Notes under the pieces: generated by a model
The model's input: only the letters and a program-made list of their open reading frames with translations
What the model was told of the DNA's origin: nothing
The model's database searches: none
From: Leucaena leucocephala
Lineage: Eukaryota; Streptophyta; Magnoliopsida; Fabales; Fabaceae
Length of the DNA: 64,000 bases
Assembly: GCA_037074615.1 (NCBI GenBank)
Contig: CM073551.1
Coordinates: 20,211,750-20,275,749 of the forward strand
Direction: 5' to 3'
Translations under genes and position numbers: made by a program
Part shown: piece after piece, positions 12,301 through 25,079 of the stretch
How the letters are laid out: each line of letters starts with the position of its first letter
How positions within the stretch are numbered: the first letter of the stretch is position 1

Positions 12301-14415
12301 GGCTTATGGACGGAATAGACAAGGAGGAGAACAACACGCTTCAACGGATCACATATTCACAAGGACATAAAATGTGAAACTATTAGTCGTTCGTATTACG
12401 CTTATTCGTCAATCACTCATTCCCAGGAGAATAAACAAGTCAGTCGATTATATATAATATAGTTATGAGTCCTTCATTCAAGGGTAGCATTACTGTATCA
12501 TTTTCTCTTTTCCTTGAAACTCCCATATATTGTGTTTAGGGGTGTGCATGCACAGGGCTGGCCAGGACAACCCCCTGCCCGGTGCCCTGTCCGAAAAAAG
12601 TCTGGGCTGCATTTTGCAGCCCGATGCCCGGCCCTGCTAGATAAAAGCCCTAATCATTTCGGGCTGGGCATGAGCAGGCTAGGTATGGGCGGGCTGGGCA
12701 TGCCCAAATCGTGATACCTTGCTCATATTGTGGAAAAAAATATGCAATCATGAACTTATAAAATAATATAATATATATGTCTTCAAGAGTTAAATAATAT
12801 CTATAATCCACTAAGAATAAGGTAATAAAAAGATAATAATTAAAGTCTTGAAGTCTATTGCATATATAAAAAAGAAAGATTGAAATCTGTAGGGGTCGGA
12901 TATCTGTAGCGGTATTGCAACATCAATAATTGAATGCTTGGCAAGTAAAACATATGAGCAACTTTGGTATCTATGTAAATATAAAAGTTATGTTCAGTAC
13001 TTTAAAAATGAGCAAGGAGAGTTGTCAACTAAAGTGAAAAGTGTAGAGTTATAAATAGAATAAGTTAAGAAAAAAATAAGATTATAAAAAAAATAAAATA
13101 ATAATATATATATATAGGGTCGGGCCAAATGGGCAGGGCGGCATACCATGCCTAGTGCCCTGCCCTGCCTGACATTTGGCCCGGCCCGGCCCAAATATAT
13201 TTTTGGCGACTTTTTCTGGGCTGGGCTGAGCAATTTTTTACCGGGCTTAGGCGGACGGACCGCGCTCTGGGCATTGTGCATACCCCTAATTGTGTTATAA
13301 TATGTTTCTCTACCTAACACCAAACAAAATGATAAAATAATTATTTAAAGCGATCTCAAGTTAGAACGAGGAAGAGAGCGTTTGACAATTGTGATCGAGT
13401 TAAGATGAGTTGTTGGAGAGTAATTGGATGAATATGTTGGTACTCTCAAAACACCTATGAATTTGATAATATTACTACTGAAGCATGTACTGTTTTTCAA
13501 TATCACCTGCTACTCTTTTCCACCCTTTTTGACTTTCTTTCTTTCTTTCTATCTCAATTTTCTTTCCTTCCTGTCTTTGTGACCCCTTTCTTTTTCCTTA
13601 TCACCCCGACAAAAGTTGAAATAAATGAAAGCGAAGTGAAATTTCATAAAGACATCCAACCCCGAGCCAGAGGCGATACATTTGTTTTTGTTTTGTGTTT
13701 GTTTCTTACCCCTACGAAAAGCAGGAGGGCATCATTGAAATGCTAGAAACATAAGAATCTACAGCAATACTAGAAACCATGACAAAACTACTCCCTCCAT
13801 TACAAATAATAGCCTAATAACATTATTAAAAAAAATTAGTTAAAATTATTTAGAAACAGTAAATATATAAAAATTATAATTTTTTTTAAATACCTTCCTT
13901 CACTTATGAATATGAAAAAGATGGGTGGGGGAGAGAATGATATGAAAAAGATACTCCTAATTCTTATTGTGAGGCATTGATTAGAAAATTTTTTCATTAT
14001 TTTTATAAGATACTTATTAGTTTCAAGGTGTATTAAATATTTTCTTTCCATCCAAGTCTATATTTAACGAGGAGGCTTCCCAACCTTGATATAGTAAAAG
14101 CATCATATTATAAAATTATAGTATAAATTAGATCTTATATTAAAAAGTAAATAAAGTACTTATTCCATATATTTGAATTCCAAAATTCAACAAAGCATTT
14201 GATTTGCATTATGTACCACAAAAATCTGGGATAAGTGGTTGTTTATCATAGAAATGAGAACACCTTGCTTTCCATATTTGCCAAAGCATCTCATCCACAT
14301 AAGTCTTCTGCCAATCATCTCATAATTTCCCAACTATACAACCAGCTTCTGAAAGACGTAACATTACTTTCATTCTTAGAACTATGTTAAAAACCGGAAT
14401 CAGTTTTTGCAACAA
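12301..14415. other. TNL spacer C/D
   Basis: 5' flank of unit C and 3' flank of unit D, homologous to the other spacers and interrupted by the hAT-type element at 12537-13288. The direct upstream flank shares about 100 bp with unit A (start region and ATATTGTGTTATAATATG). No other gene is seen. Confidence 0.75.
12537..13288. mobile_element. Non-autonomous hAT-type element
   Basis: Terminal inverted repeats TAGGGGTGTGCAT (left) and TGCATACCCCTA (right) bound a 752-bp element. It is flanked by a perfect 8-bp target duplication ATTGTGTT (12529-12536 and 13289-13296). The paralogous spacer near 2585 shows the related uninterrupted site. Eight-bp duplications and TAGGGGTG ends are typical of the hAT superfamily. 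Both subterminal regions are GC-rich with repeated GGGCTGGGC / GCCCGGCCC words that can pair with each other; the centre is AT-rich. No transposase frame is present. Confidence 0.88.
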
Positions 14416-16698
14416 TTATTTCACTAATCTGCGACGCTTAGAACCGTCATAAATAAGGTATGTTACAATCTTCTTCACATGAAATTGAGGCCCAATACTT
14501 AAAACAATAAGCTCCACGAGATCACCATCTTGAACACTTGAAATGATACTCTTCCATTCTGTATCTTCATGGAAAGTTTCCCAGTCTCTGCTATGTTGTT
14601 TAACAGTAGCCTTCATGTAGTTAATAATCAGAACATTTATGAGAAATTGAGGCGTTGTGTTGTTATCCGTGCAAGATGAATACACAACATTGAGAAGCAT
14701 TGCTTTCAAGTGACAGCCGAAGACATAAGGCACCTTCAAAATTACTGAGCGTCCCTCACCCTTGTACATGAACCAATCTGGATACTCATCACCTGCTAGA
14801 TGAGAATCACCCCATCCACCATTATTTCATCCCTATATATATAGCATCAACACACGAATCAAAAGCTTGTATTACTCACTAGACTTGTGGGAAGTAATAG
14901 TGCACATGTCAGGTAATTAGCGTCCTTTAATGATACTATAGATTTTTCATGCATGCAAGAACTGTTGATTGAGTTAGGCTCTTGAGAAAACTCTGTTTCC
15001 AAACATGATGGGGGTATTAAAGTAAACCGGGACAAACCTGTAGTATTCTGTCTTTCAATAAGTCTACTTTGTAGCTCACTGCCATTTGAATTATTAGAGA
15101 ATTGATGCAGTCTGCTTGTGTTGCATTGTTAAGTTGATGATGAGTATCAGATGCTGCAGAAGCTTCCATGTGTGAGAACTGTGATGTGCTTGGCTTGGAT
15201 TCCAATTCCATGAAATTTGGGTCATACAAGGCATCCAAAAGTCTTGCCATTTTTCCATTGAATGGAGACTTCGATCGGCATTCCTCCCACATACCTCGAA
15301 GCTTGGCGAGATCGCCCAGAAATGGAGATAGGCCATGCAAGCTACCATTCTGTACAACTGAGAAAACTAAAGATGATATGCTCATAAAAAATGTCTCACT
15401 ACAGGTCTGGGAAATACTGGTGGGTGACGTCCAACACCATATGAGAGAAGGAACTACATCTTGTGCTCTTCCTTCATGGCCAGGGAATGATACATGTCCA
15501 TGCTTAAGCCCTTTCGATCTTGCTAATGACCTGGGTACTGTTGTTATGGCAGTTTTATCTGCCTTTAGTATTGTCATGGATTCCATCTGCTCAAAATCTT
15601 CTTCTAAATGGTCAATCAATGAACAACCAGAAAGAATCAGAGTTTTTAATGATTTCAACTTGTACATGCTTCTAGGAAGATCTCTGAGGCACTTGCAATC
15701 TTTTAGATTCAAATGAAGAAGAGTTTTCAGATGTCCAATGCTATGGTGAACTAACATCAAGCTCGGACAATCTTTCAGCACTAGCTTTTCAAGGTTTGGT
15801 AGTTTTGTAAAATCAGGAGTTCGTCTCAGGTAAGGAGAATGACTGAGAATCAGTATTGTCAAACACTGCAGCAGCTGCAAAAGATGAAGTTTCATATGAA
15901 AAATTAATCAGACATTGACGGCTTAAAGGACTGAAAAAGACAAATTCACACTTGGAGCTTCTTCCAAAATTGTTTGAAGTTGCTGTATTTAAAGTCAATA
16001 GCAACTAAGTTTTCCTAGTACAAGTTGTCAGGTGTGGATTTTGAAGGAAATCCATGTCAACAAAGCCACCTTAGCTTATCCGAAAGATGCCTATAATCTC
16101 CTTCAAGATTTACATAATCCAGTTGCAGCAATCTGAGTTTTTTCATTGCCTTGAATGCTTTAGAATCAATCACACACTCTCTCTGGGGCAACTTCAGAGA
16201 TATGCCTTCAACAACCTTTGTTTCCTGTAAATACATACCATAAATATATATGTTACGAGAAAAAAGAAGCCTCCACCGCAACACCCGATCGCTTCTCCTT
16301 CCCAAACTTTGCTGGGGTCGTTTTATTGCTTCACCATATCTGCCTCTCTGATGACGAACATCAAATGGATCTACTTTATAGAATAGGGGCAGAACCAACT
16401 GAGTTTGAGTTCTATGACACTCCATTATTTTCTGCAATTCATCCATACCACATATGGAAGAAGCATAATTTCGAGAGAAAACTATGATCGCAATTCGTGA
16501 TCTTTCAATTGCTTGCAATAATGAGGCAGAGATCTCTTGTCCCCTTTCAATCCCTTTATCGTACATGAAAACATGGATTCCTCTCTGTATTAGAGATATA
16601 TAAATATGAGAAGTGAAACCGCGACGAGTGTCTTCGCCTCTCAAACTCAAGAACACGTAGTAAATCCATGAAGAAGTAGAAGAAGAAGAAGAGGCCAT
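14416..16698 (-). pseudogene. TNL unit D: NB-ARC-deleted pseudogene
   Basis: The TIR exon starts at 16698 and is fused near 16270 to the intron before the LRR exon, so one frame (16698-16057) reads TIR, then short intron-derived sequence, then LRR exon 3 (16224-15952), ending at TGA 16057-16059 where paralogs have Trp. Exon 4 (15874-15038) is open and exactly 837 nt as in units B, C and E. Exon 5 (14832-14416) has a second Trp-to-TGA at 14827-14829, its second codon. The TIR keeps the catalytic Glu (MDEL) but the SxWC motif reads SICG. Lesions: loss of the NB-ARC exon and two nonsense changes. A 213-residue TIR fusion could still be made. Confidence 0.88.
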
Positions 16699-17494
16699 GG
16701 CTTATTGATGGAATGAGACAGGAGGGCAATCAAACTCTTCAAGGGATCCCAATATTCTCAAGAGCCAAGGCCTTGTTTGATATTTCATTTTTTGGCCGGC
16801 CAAAAAAGTTGAGAAATTCCTAGATATTCTCGTAGTACCAGCTCATCATACATTGTCCAATTCAGTGTTCTTATGTTCTATCTATGTAAATTTTTGTAGA
16901 GCAAATATTGAAATAAAGTCAAACAAAAGAATCGAGGTTTGGAATTTGTGGTGCAAGGTCGAAGTTTCTTATCCTACTATGTGTTCTGAAAAACCTGTTT
17001 TGAAGATGACATATCAAGTCTTGTTCAGAAACGTAAGTGTTTCTTAAGTTTCATGGATTATCACATGTAGTTTTACTATTGTATTAAGAGAGTAGATCAT
17101 GAGATAACATTGTTAGAATGGAAAGCTTTTATCAATCAGAAGAGATCTTAAAAGCAACAACAATGTTTTGAAAGTCCAATTCACCCATCCAAGACTCTTC
17201 ACAGATATAAATAGTCAAACACGCTACATTTTCCAACATATCATCAAGACATGTTTTAAAAGGGAAAATAGGACAGTTAGGGTCAATTTTAGCAAGATAA
17301 TGACAGTTGATGACCATAAAACTTGAAAATTCCAATTAAAGACCAAGGTCATTTATTTATTTGGAAAATTCTAACAACCACAAGGCTCAAACTGACATGT
17401 CATAATAATCTTGGTTGACATCTGTATCAATTGGTAGTTTTAAATTTTTGGGTCCTTAAGTATCATTATCTTGCTTAAAAAAGTTCCACAATTG
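16699..17494. other. TNL spacer D/E
   Basis: No gene is seen. The 150 bp next to TIR exon D match those upstream of TIR exon E (shared TGGCCGGCCAAA and CTCATCATACATTGTCCAA), so it is the promoter side of unit D. The rest is unidentified. Confidence 0.7.
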
Positions 17495-17999
17495 TCATAT
17501 TCCCTTTCTAAAATTTGCAGTCAGTTTTTTCCACAATGATTTCAAGAACCGGCAGGGCTTAGAACCGTTATAAATCAGGTATGCTACAATATTCTTCACA
17601 TGAAATTGGGGCCCAATACTTAAAACAATAAGCTCCACATGATCACCAGGTTGAACACTTGAAATAATACCCTGCCATTCTACATCTTCGTGAAAAGTTA
17701 TTGAGTCTCCCTTATGCTGTTTAACAGTAGCCTTCGTGTAGTTAATTATCAGAACATGTATGAGAAACTGAGCCCTTGTGTTGTTTTCCATGGAAGAAGA
17801 ATACACTACATTGAGAAGCATGGCTTTCAAGCGACAACCTTTGACTTGAGGCACCTTAAAAATTACGGAGCGTTCGTCACCCTTGTAAATGAACCAATCT
17901 GGATACTGATGACCAGGTAGGTGAGAATCATCCCACCCACCATAATTCCATCCCTATATATATAGCATCAACATGTACACTCCAATCAAAAGCTTGTAT

Positions 18000-18234
18000 T
18001 TAAGTACTTATACAGACACCAACAAAATATAGACTCCCTAAATATAAGACAAATTTTCTATTTTGATCAACTTTTTTTAAATTACCCCTATTGATACTCC
18101 CTCAATAATAATCAAGTAAGAGAGGAAGAGAGGGAGTTAAAGAAAATAATTAGGGGTGTTTTAGACAAAACACCTCATATTAACTAACTTAACTCTTAAT
18201 CTAATCAAAGTAGTTAAATAGGTCATATATTAAG
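18000..18234. mobile_element. Insertion that hosts the Copia element (MITE-like, uncertain)
   Basis: Compared with the last intron of units C and D, unit E carries extra DNA between GCTTGTATT (about 18000) and ACTCATTAGACTT (about 22238). Its ends (GACTCCCTAAATATAAG and the reverse complement of GGAATATAGGAGT) are roughly inverted, as in small DNA transposons, and the Copia element sits inside it. Confidence 0.4.
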
Positions 18235-18449
18235 TGTAAATAGAGAGAGCAAAATGATGTAAAAATGCTTATTTTCATTGATATGTTGAATACCTATTTA
18301 TAGATATAATAGGTAACCCTAGATATAATAGGTAACCCTAGACATTAATTACAATATCATATCAGTATCATATCGTATCCTCTATACTAATTACGGAATA
18401 TTACATATCATATAATATCACTACAATATCTCTACACAATATCTCTACA
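18235..18449 (-). repeat. Copia 3' LTR
   Basis: 215 bp, differing from the other LTR at one base (GATATG versus AATATG). It contains a doubled 19-20-bp word ATATAATAGGTAACCCTAG. Confidence 0.93.
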
Positions 18450-18456
18450 CTCCCCC

Positions 18457-21400
18457 TCAAGTTGGAGCATAGATGTCAATCATACCCAACTTGTTACAAA
18501 GATATTCAATCCGAACCCCATTAAGAGCTTTGGTGAGGAGATCGCCTAGTTGATCACTGGATCAGACATGTCCTGTAGAGATAAAATTTTCCTTGAGCTT
18601 GTCTCGGATAAAATGACAGTCGATCTCAATATGTTTCGTGCGTTCATGGAATACCGAATTAGAAGCTATGTGTAGGGCCGCTTTATTATCACACCACAAC
18701 TTAGCTGGTAATGAGGTTTGAAGGCCAACCTCTGTCATCAACTGATATATCCAGACTATCTCGCATACAGACTGTGCCATGGCTCTATATTCCGCTTCTG
18801 CACTCGATCGTGACACTACATTTTGTTTCTTGCTTTTCCAAGATACCAAGTTTCCTCCGACAAAGACACAGTAACCAGTAGTGGATCGTCTTGTGGCCTT
18901 TGATCCACCATGATCAGCATCACAAAAACACTCAATATCTATATGTCCGTGACTCTTGTACAATATCCCACGACCTGGAGATCCCTTCAAATAATGCAAC
19001 ACGTGTTCTAAGGCTTCCCATTGTCGAACAGTTGGAGAGACCATAAACTGGCTAAGAACACTTACTGGATAAGTGATATCAGGGCGGGTAACTGTAAGAT
19101 AATTCAATTTTCCAATTAATCTCCTGTACCTCTCTGGGTTTTCAAACGGCTTACTCTTAGCAGCTTCAATAGGATTCTCATATGGTATACTACCATCAGC
19201 ATCAAGCAGCGGATTATAAACCATAGGGAAGCTAGTTGGGGCAGCTCCAAGTTTACCAGTTTCTTTTAGCATATCAAGAACATATTTTCTTTGAGTCAAT
19301 AAGATGCCATTCCTGCTTCTCATAACTTCAATTCCCAAGAAATATTTTAGTGAACCCAAATCCTTTGTCTGAAAATGGGAGTTAAGGAATGACTTGAGTG
19401 ATGAGATCCCCAAGGTATCACTCCCTGTAATCACAATGTCATCGACATACACAACTAGTAGAATCATGCCAGCATTTGTTCGCTGATAGAACACCGAATG
19501 ATCACACTTACTCTGACACAAGCCAAAGTCCTTCACAACAGTACTAAGTCTGTCAAACCATGCCCGAGGGCTTTGCTTTAAGCCGTATAAAGATCTCTTA
19601 AGCAGACATACTTTACCATGCTCCCCCTGAGCAACAAAACCGGGAGGTTGCTCCATATACACTTCTTCTAGAAGATCACCATGTAAAAAGGCATTTCTGA
19701 TGTCCAGCTGAGAGAGATCCCAACTATAAGTAGCGGCCAGAGAAATGAAGAGACGAACCGAGGAGAGCTTGGCCACAGGAGAAAAAGTCTCAGAGTAGTC
19801 AACACCATACTTCTGAGCATAACCTTTAGCAACAAGACGAGCTTTAAGGCGTTCAAGGGAGCCATCAGCCTTAGTTTTAGGGGTCAATACCTATTTACAC
19901 CCAATGGCTTTCTTACCCGCCGGTAAATCAACTAAGGACCACGTACCAGCACGATCAAGGGCCGCCATCTCTTCTTCCATAGCAGTACGCCAACCCGAGT
20001 GGGACAAGGCCTCAGATAGGGAATGAGGTACAGAAATAGTGTCTAAAGACGTAACAAAGGCACGAGAAGCAGAGGAGAGGTGGTTATATGAAACAAAGGA
20101 CAAAATAGGATATGTGCAATTGCGTTTACCTTTACGGAGGGCAATAGGCAGATCGAGGGAGGGATCTGGATCAGGAACAGGAGGTATCTCAGAAGGAGGA
20201 ACCGGGTCAGACTCAGGATGAGTAATACTTTCTGTAGGATCTGATGAGGAAGTAGACAATGGTAGGGCAGAATCTGGCGTAAGAGCAGTGGTAGTTTCCT
20301 TCAAACGTCTGGTGTAGACCCAAGACAAAAGTGGTTAACCAGGTGCCAGTACGGGAGCTGGGGCCGGTGATGATGAAGGAAGGACAGAGTATACCAGAAG
20401 AGTATCCTCCTCTGCAGGTGGAGGAGGAGAAGCTGAATTGGTAGAGGCAAAATAAACAAGAGATTCCTGAAAAGTAACATCAGCAGAAACCAGATACCGA
20501 TTAAGAGACGGAGAGAAACACCTATAACCTTTCTGCACACGGGAATAGCCAAGGAAGACACACTTGAGGGACTTGGGATCTAATTTCGAGATACTCGGAC
20601 GCACATCTCGAACAAAACACACACATCCAAAAATCTTAGGGTTAATAGGAAACAAAGGTTTAGAAGGAAAGAGAGTAGTGTAGGGAATATGACCATCAAG
20701 AACAGAGGATGGCATACGATTAATGAGAAAACAAGCAGTGGAGACCGCGTCGGCCCAAAAAGGTTTTGGAACCTGCATTTGAAACATGAGGGCACAGGCT
20801 ACTTCTAATAAGTGACGATTTTTTCTTTCGGCAACACCATTCTGAGCTGGTGTATCCACACAAGAAGATTGATGTAAAATTCCGTTTTGAAGCATAAAAG
20901 AGGAAAATGATTCAGAAAAATATTCTTTGGCATTATCACTGCGCAAGGTATGGATAGAAGTATTGAATTGATTTTTAACTTCTGCAGTAAAGGCACAAAA
21001 ATGAGAGAATAATTCAGAACGATTTTTCATTAAATATAACCAAGTAGTGCGGGAATAATCATCAACAAAGGTAACAAAGTACTTGAAACCAGCTTTGGAC
21101 TCAACTGGACACGGACCCCAAACATCAGAGTGCACTAGCTCAAAAGGAGACGAAGCTCGTTTATTGACTCGAGATACTAAGGGAAGACGATGATGTTTAG
21201 CAAACTGACATGACTCACAATCTAAGGATGACAAATGTTGAAACTGAGGATAAACCTTTTTTAGAGATGATAAAGATAAATGACCTAAACGACAATGTAC
21301 TTCAAAAGGAGTGACACCACCGGTACAAGCCACCGCACGAGACCCCTGATCATCAAGAAAGTAATGACCACCAGATTCATAACCCCTACCAATAATCTTC

Positions 21401-21807
21401 TTCGTCAAAAGATCCTGTATCAAGCAATGGTTAGGAAAAAATGAGACCCAACAGTTTAATTCACGAGTAAGTTTACTAGGGGACAAAAGGTTAAACGCAA
21501 GGTTAGGGACATGGAGCACAGATTCCAAATGAATAGAAGAAGTAGGTTCAACAGTGCCAGAGCCAAAAACACAGGATTGGGAACCGTCTGCAATGGTGAT
21601 ATTAGAAGGGTTGGCATAAGACGTATAAGTAGAGAAGAGATAGCGGTTACCTGTCATGTGGTCAGTAGCACCAGAGTCTATGATCCATTTGGAAAACGAA
21701 GAAATAAGGGCAGTAGACTTATTACCTATTGCAATAGTAGCACTCACAGGAATCTTAGTGACTACTGGAATCATCTCAGAAATTGCAATAGTATTGGTCG
21801 CATCCAT
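18457..21807 (-). pseudogene. Copia pol polyprotein with three stops
   Basis: The frame opens at 21807 and keeps protease DSGATDHM, the pre-integrase HCRLGH...CESCQFAK zinc finger, the integrase core (HSDVWGP, DNAKEY, NGVAERKNRHLLE), reverse transcriptase (KARLVAKG, YVDDIVITG) and RNase H (CDADHGG, SRSSAEAEYRAMA). Stops interrupt it at 20335-20337 (TAA, between integrase and RT), 19891-19893 (TAG, where Copia proteins usually have Trp) and 18562-18564 (TGA), before the natural end at 18457. Domain order PR-INT-RT-RH is diagnostic of Copia. With three stops and no gag it cannot move on its own. Confidence 0.92.
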
Positions 21808-22006
21808 AAAAAAAAAGGATTAGTAACAAAGGCGAGAGTAGCCGAACAACGACTAAACAAAAAAACCAAAGGATCCAACAACCAGAGCTTCACCGGGAGC
21901 TCTGTAAGAACCAATATTCTAACAAGTAGAAGAAGACCACTCCAGGGGTTAAAACAGCGACCAAAATTGTCAAAAAATTAGAAACTCCAGATCTGCTTTG
22001 ATACCA

Positions 22007-22221
22007 TGTAAATAGAGAGAGCAAAATGATGTAAAAATGCTTATTTTCATTAATATGTTGAATACCTATTTATAGATATAATAGGTAACCCTAGATATAA
22101 TAGGTAACCCTAGACATTAATTACAATATCATATCAGTATCATATCGTATCCTCTATACTAATTACGGAATATTACATATCATATAATATCACTACAATA
22201 TCTCTACACAATATCTCTACA
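22007..22221 (-). repeat. Copia 5' LTR
   Basis: 215 bp. The primer binding site lies directly inside it (about 21992-22005 on the plus strand, read on minus). Confidence 0.93.
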
Positions 22222-25079
22222 TTTAAGGAATATAGGAGTACTCATTAGACTTGTGGGAAGTAATAGTGAATATGTCAGGTAATTAGTGTCCGTTTATGAA
22301 ACTACAGATTTTTCATGCATGCAAGAACTATTGATATGAGTTAGGTACTTCAGAAGACTCATTGTTTCCAAACAAGATGGGGATAAAAAAGAAAACAGAG
22401 GCAAACCTGTAGTATTCTGTCTTTCAATAAGTCTGCTTTGCCGCACACTCCCATTTGAAGTATAAGAGAATTGAAGGAATCTTCTGGTCTAGCACTGTGA
22501 ACTTGGTCATGGCCCTCAGATGAGGCAGAAGCTTCCATATATGAGATCTGTGGTGTATCTCCAGTTGATTCAAATGCCATAAAATTTGTCTCATACAAGG
22601 CATCCAAAATTCTTGCCATTGTTCCATTAAATTGAAACTGTGATCGGCATTCCTCCCACGTACCTCGAAGCCTCACAAGATCGCCCAAAAATGGAGATAG
22701 GCCATGAAAGCCAGTATCTCGTCCAACTGAGAAAACTATAGATGATAACCTTTGCACATGTTCTTCAATACGGGATTGGGGAATATTGTTAGGTGACATC
22801 CAAGACCATATAAGAGGAGGAAATACATCTTGTGCTCTTCCTTGATACCCACACAAAGATACATATCCATGTACAAGCCCTCTCATTCTCGCCAATGAAA
22901 AGGGTACTTGTGTTATGGCAGTTTTATCTGCGGTAAGACTTGTCAAGGACTCCATCTGCTCAATGTCTTCTTCTAAATGATCAATCAATGAACAACCAGA
23001 AAGAATTAGAGTTTTTACTGATTTCAACTTGTAGATGCTTCTAGGAAGAGCCTTAAGGCACTTGCAGTCTTTTAGATTTACATGAAGAAGCTTTTCCAGA
23101 TGTCCAATGCTATAGTGAACTAACATCAAGCTCGGACAATCTTTCAGCACTAGCTTTTCAAGGTTTGGTAGTTTTGTAAAATCAGGAGTTCGTCTCAGGT
23201 AAGGAGAATGACTGAGAATGAGTATTGTCAAACACTGCAGCAGCTGCAAAAAATGAAGTTTCATATGAAAAATTAATCAAACATTGACAGCTTAAAGGAC
23301 TGAGAAAGATAAATCCATACTTGGGGCTCCTTCCAAACTTGTTTGAGGTTGCTGTATTTAAAGTCAATAGCAACTAAGTTTTGCTGGTATAATCTGTCAG
23401 GTGTGGATTTTAGAGGAAATCCATGCCAACAAAGCCACCTTAGCTTATCCGAAAGATGCCTATAATCTCCTTCAAGATTTACATAATCTAGTTGCAACAA
23501 TCTGAGTTTTTTCATTGCCTTGAATGCCTCAGAATCAATCACACATTCTCTCTGGGGCAACTTCAGAGATATGCCCTCAATAACCTTTGTTCCCTGTAAA
23601 TACATACCACAAAAATGTTACAAGAAAAGAAGCCTTTGCTATTTGCTAAGAGAGAAAATACATAAAATTATTATATGCTTATTACAAAGGATATGAAACT
23701 CGTAAGTTGGAGCAATAAAAAGAATGAAGTACATAATTTTTGTTTTCTGGAGAAAAAACCAATGCATCCTTAGACATTAAAGCTTGCAAAAGAAAATAGG
23801 ACATGGAGGAAATTCTTACCGTATTATTCGTTAACACTTCAATTACATCTTCATGAAACCATAATCTACTGCGATCCTCAGGGTCCTTTCGTGGGCTTCC
23901 ACAAATGATTTCTCGTCCCATATCACGTAATAAATCATGCATTTCAAGCTTGTTATGGCGGTGAACACTTATTAGGCTTCGCTCAATGAGGGTTGTTATT
24001 CCTATTTTTGCATTAAATCCGCATCCATTTAATATCTGTGTTGCATAGTTTCTATCCTTATTGAGAAAGAAGCAACATATGTCAAGAAATATATTCTTCT
24101 CCATATCATCCTTTAAGCCATCAAAGCTTATTTTTAACTTTGCTTGTATCTCATCATTTGGAATCCTTTCTAGTTTGGACAACACATCCTGCCATTCTTC
24201 AACTTCTCTGTCAAACAAATAAGAACCAAGGACTTCAAGAGCTAGTGGAAGTCCACCACAGTAAGCAACTACCTTTCTGGAGAGTTTTATGAAGTTTCCA
24301 AAGGGTGCTACTTGCTTAAAGGCATGCCAACTGAAAAGCTCAAGAGACTCAATTTCATTCATTTCTCTCATTCTATACTTATAGTCAGCTTCAAGGACAT
24401 TAAGAAGACGCAGATCTCTCGTCGTTATGATTATGACACTCCCTGGACAAAACCATTCATGACTCCCACATAATGCCTTCAATTGATCAATATTGTCCAC
24501 ATCATCTAATACAACAAATACTTTTATGTTGGGAAATCTGTCTTGAATTATTTTTTTCCCTCTATCAATGTTAGGTATCTTGAAAACTTGTGTTTTAGTG
24601 ATATCAAAAATGAGTTGCTTTTGCAAATTAACTTGGTCATTAACATGCTTTGAATTTTCTCTTATGTTTGCAAGGAAACTTCTTGCTCCAAACTGACGAC
24701 TAATTTTATTATAAATAGCTTTGGCAACAGTTGTTTTGCCAATGCCTCCCATGCCCCAGAGGCCTATGATAAGAGCTTTTAGTGATATCTTTTGTAACCA
24801 TTCAATTGTCAGTTCATGAACTCGTGACTCTAGTCCCACTGGATGGTCAGCAACAAACAGTTGTCCAATATCTAATTTTTCTGAAACATCCTCAACAATA
24901 TCCTTAATCAGATCACTTTCAGGCCTGTCAATATAAAATAAATATCCATGAAACTATAATCAGCCACATAAATAGCATCATTCTTAGAAATAAACCAGCC
25001 ATACTTATTTTTTAAACAGAAAAATTTTAGTGGATTATTAAGAATAAGAGATGGACTAGTTTAGCTACTAAATATGTGA

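Larger units (their letters stand above)
18235..22221 (-). mobile_element. Ty1/Copia LTR retrotransposon, gag-less, young
   Basis: A 3987-bp element with 215-bp LTRs (18235-18449 and 22007-22221), TG...CA ends and a single LTR mismatch. The minus-strand order is 5' LTR, primer binding site TGGTATCAAAGCAG (initiator Met tRNA), pol, polypurine tract TTGAGGGGGAG, 3' LTR. The flanks read TTAAG on the left and TTTAAG on the right: a 5-bp duplication offset by one T. Only about 200 bp separate the primer site from the protease, so the gag gene and its zinc knuckle are absent. It lies in intron 4 of TNL unit E, in the same orientation. Confidence 0.93.

Noticed and set aside
12514..13323. Small ORFs in the GC-rich element
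   Set aside because: They lie across the ends of a non-autonomous hAT element and match no transposase.
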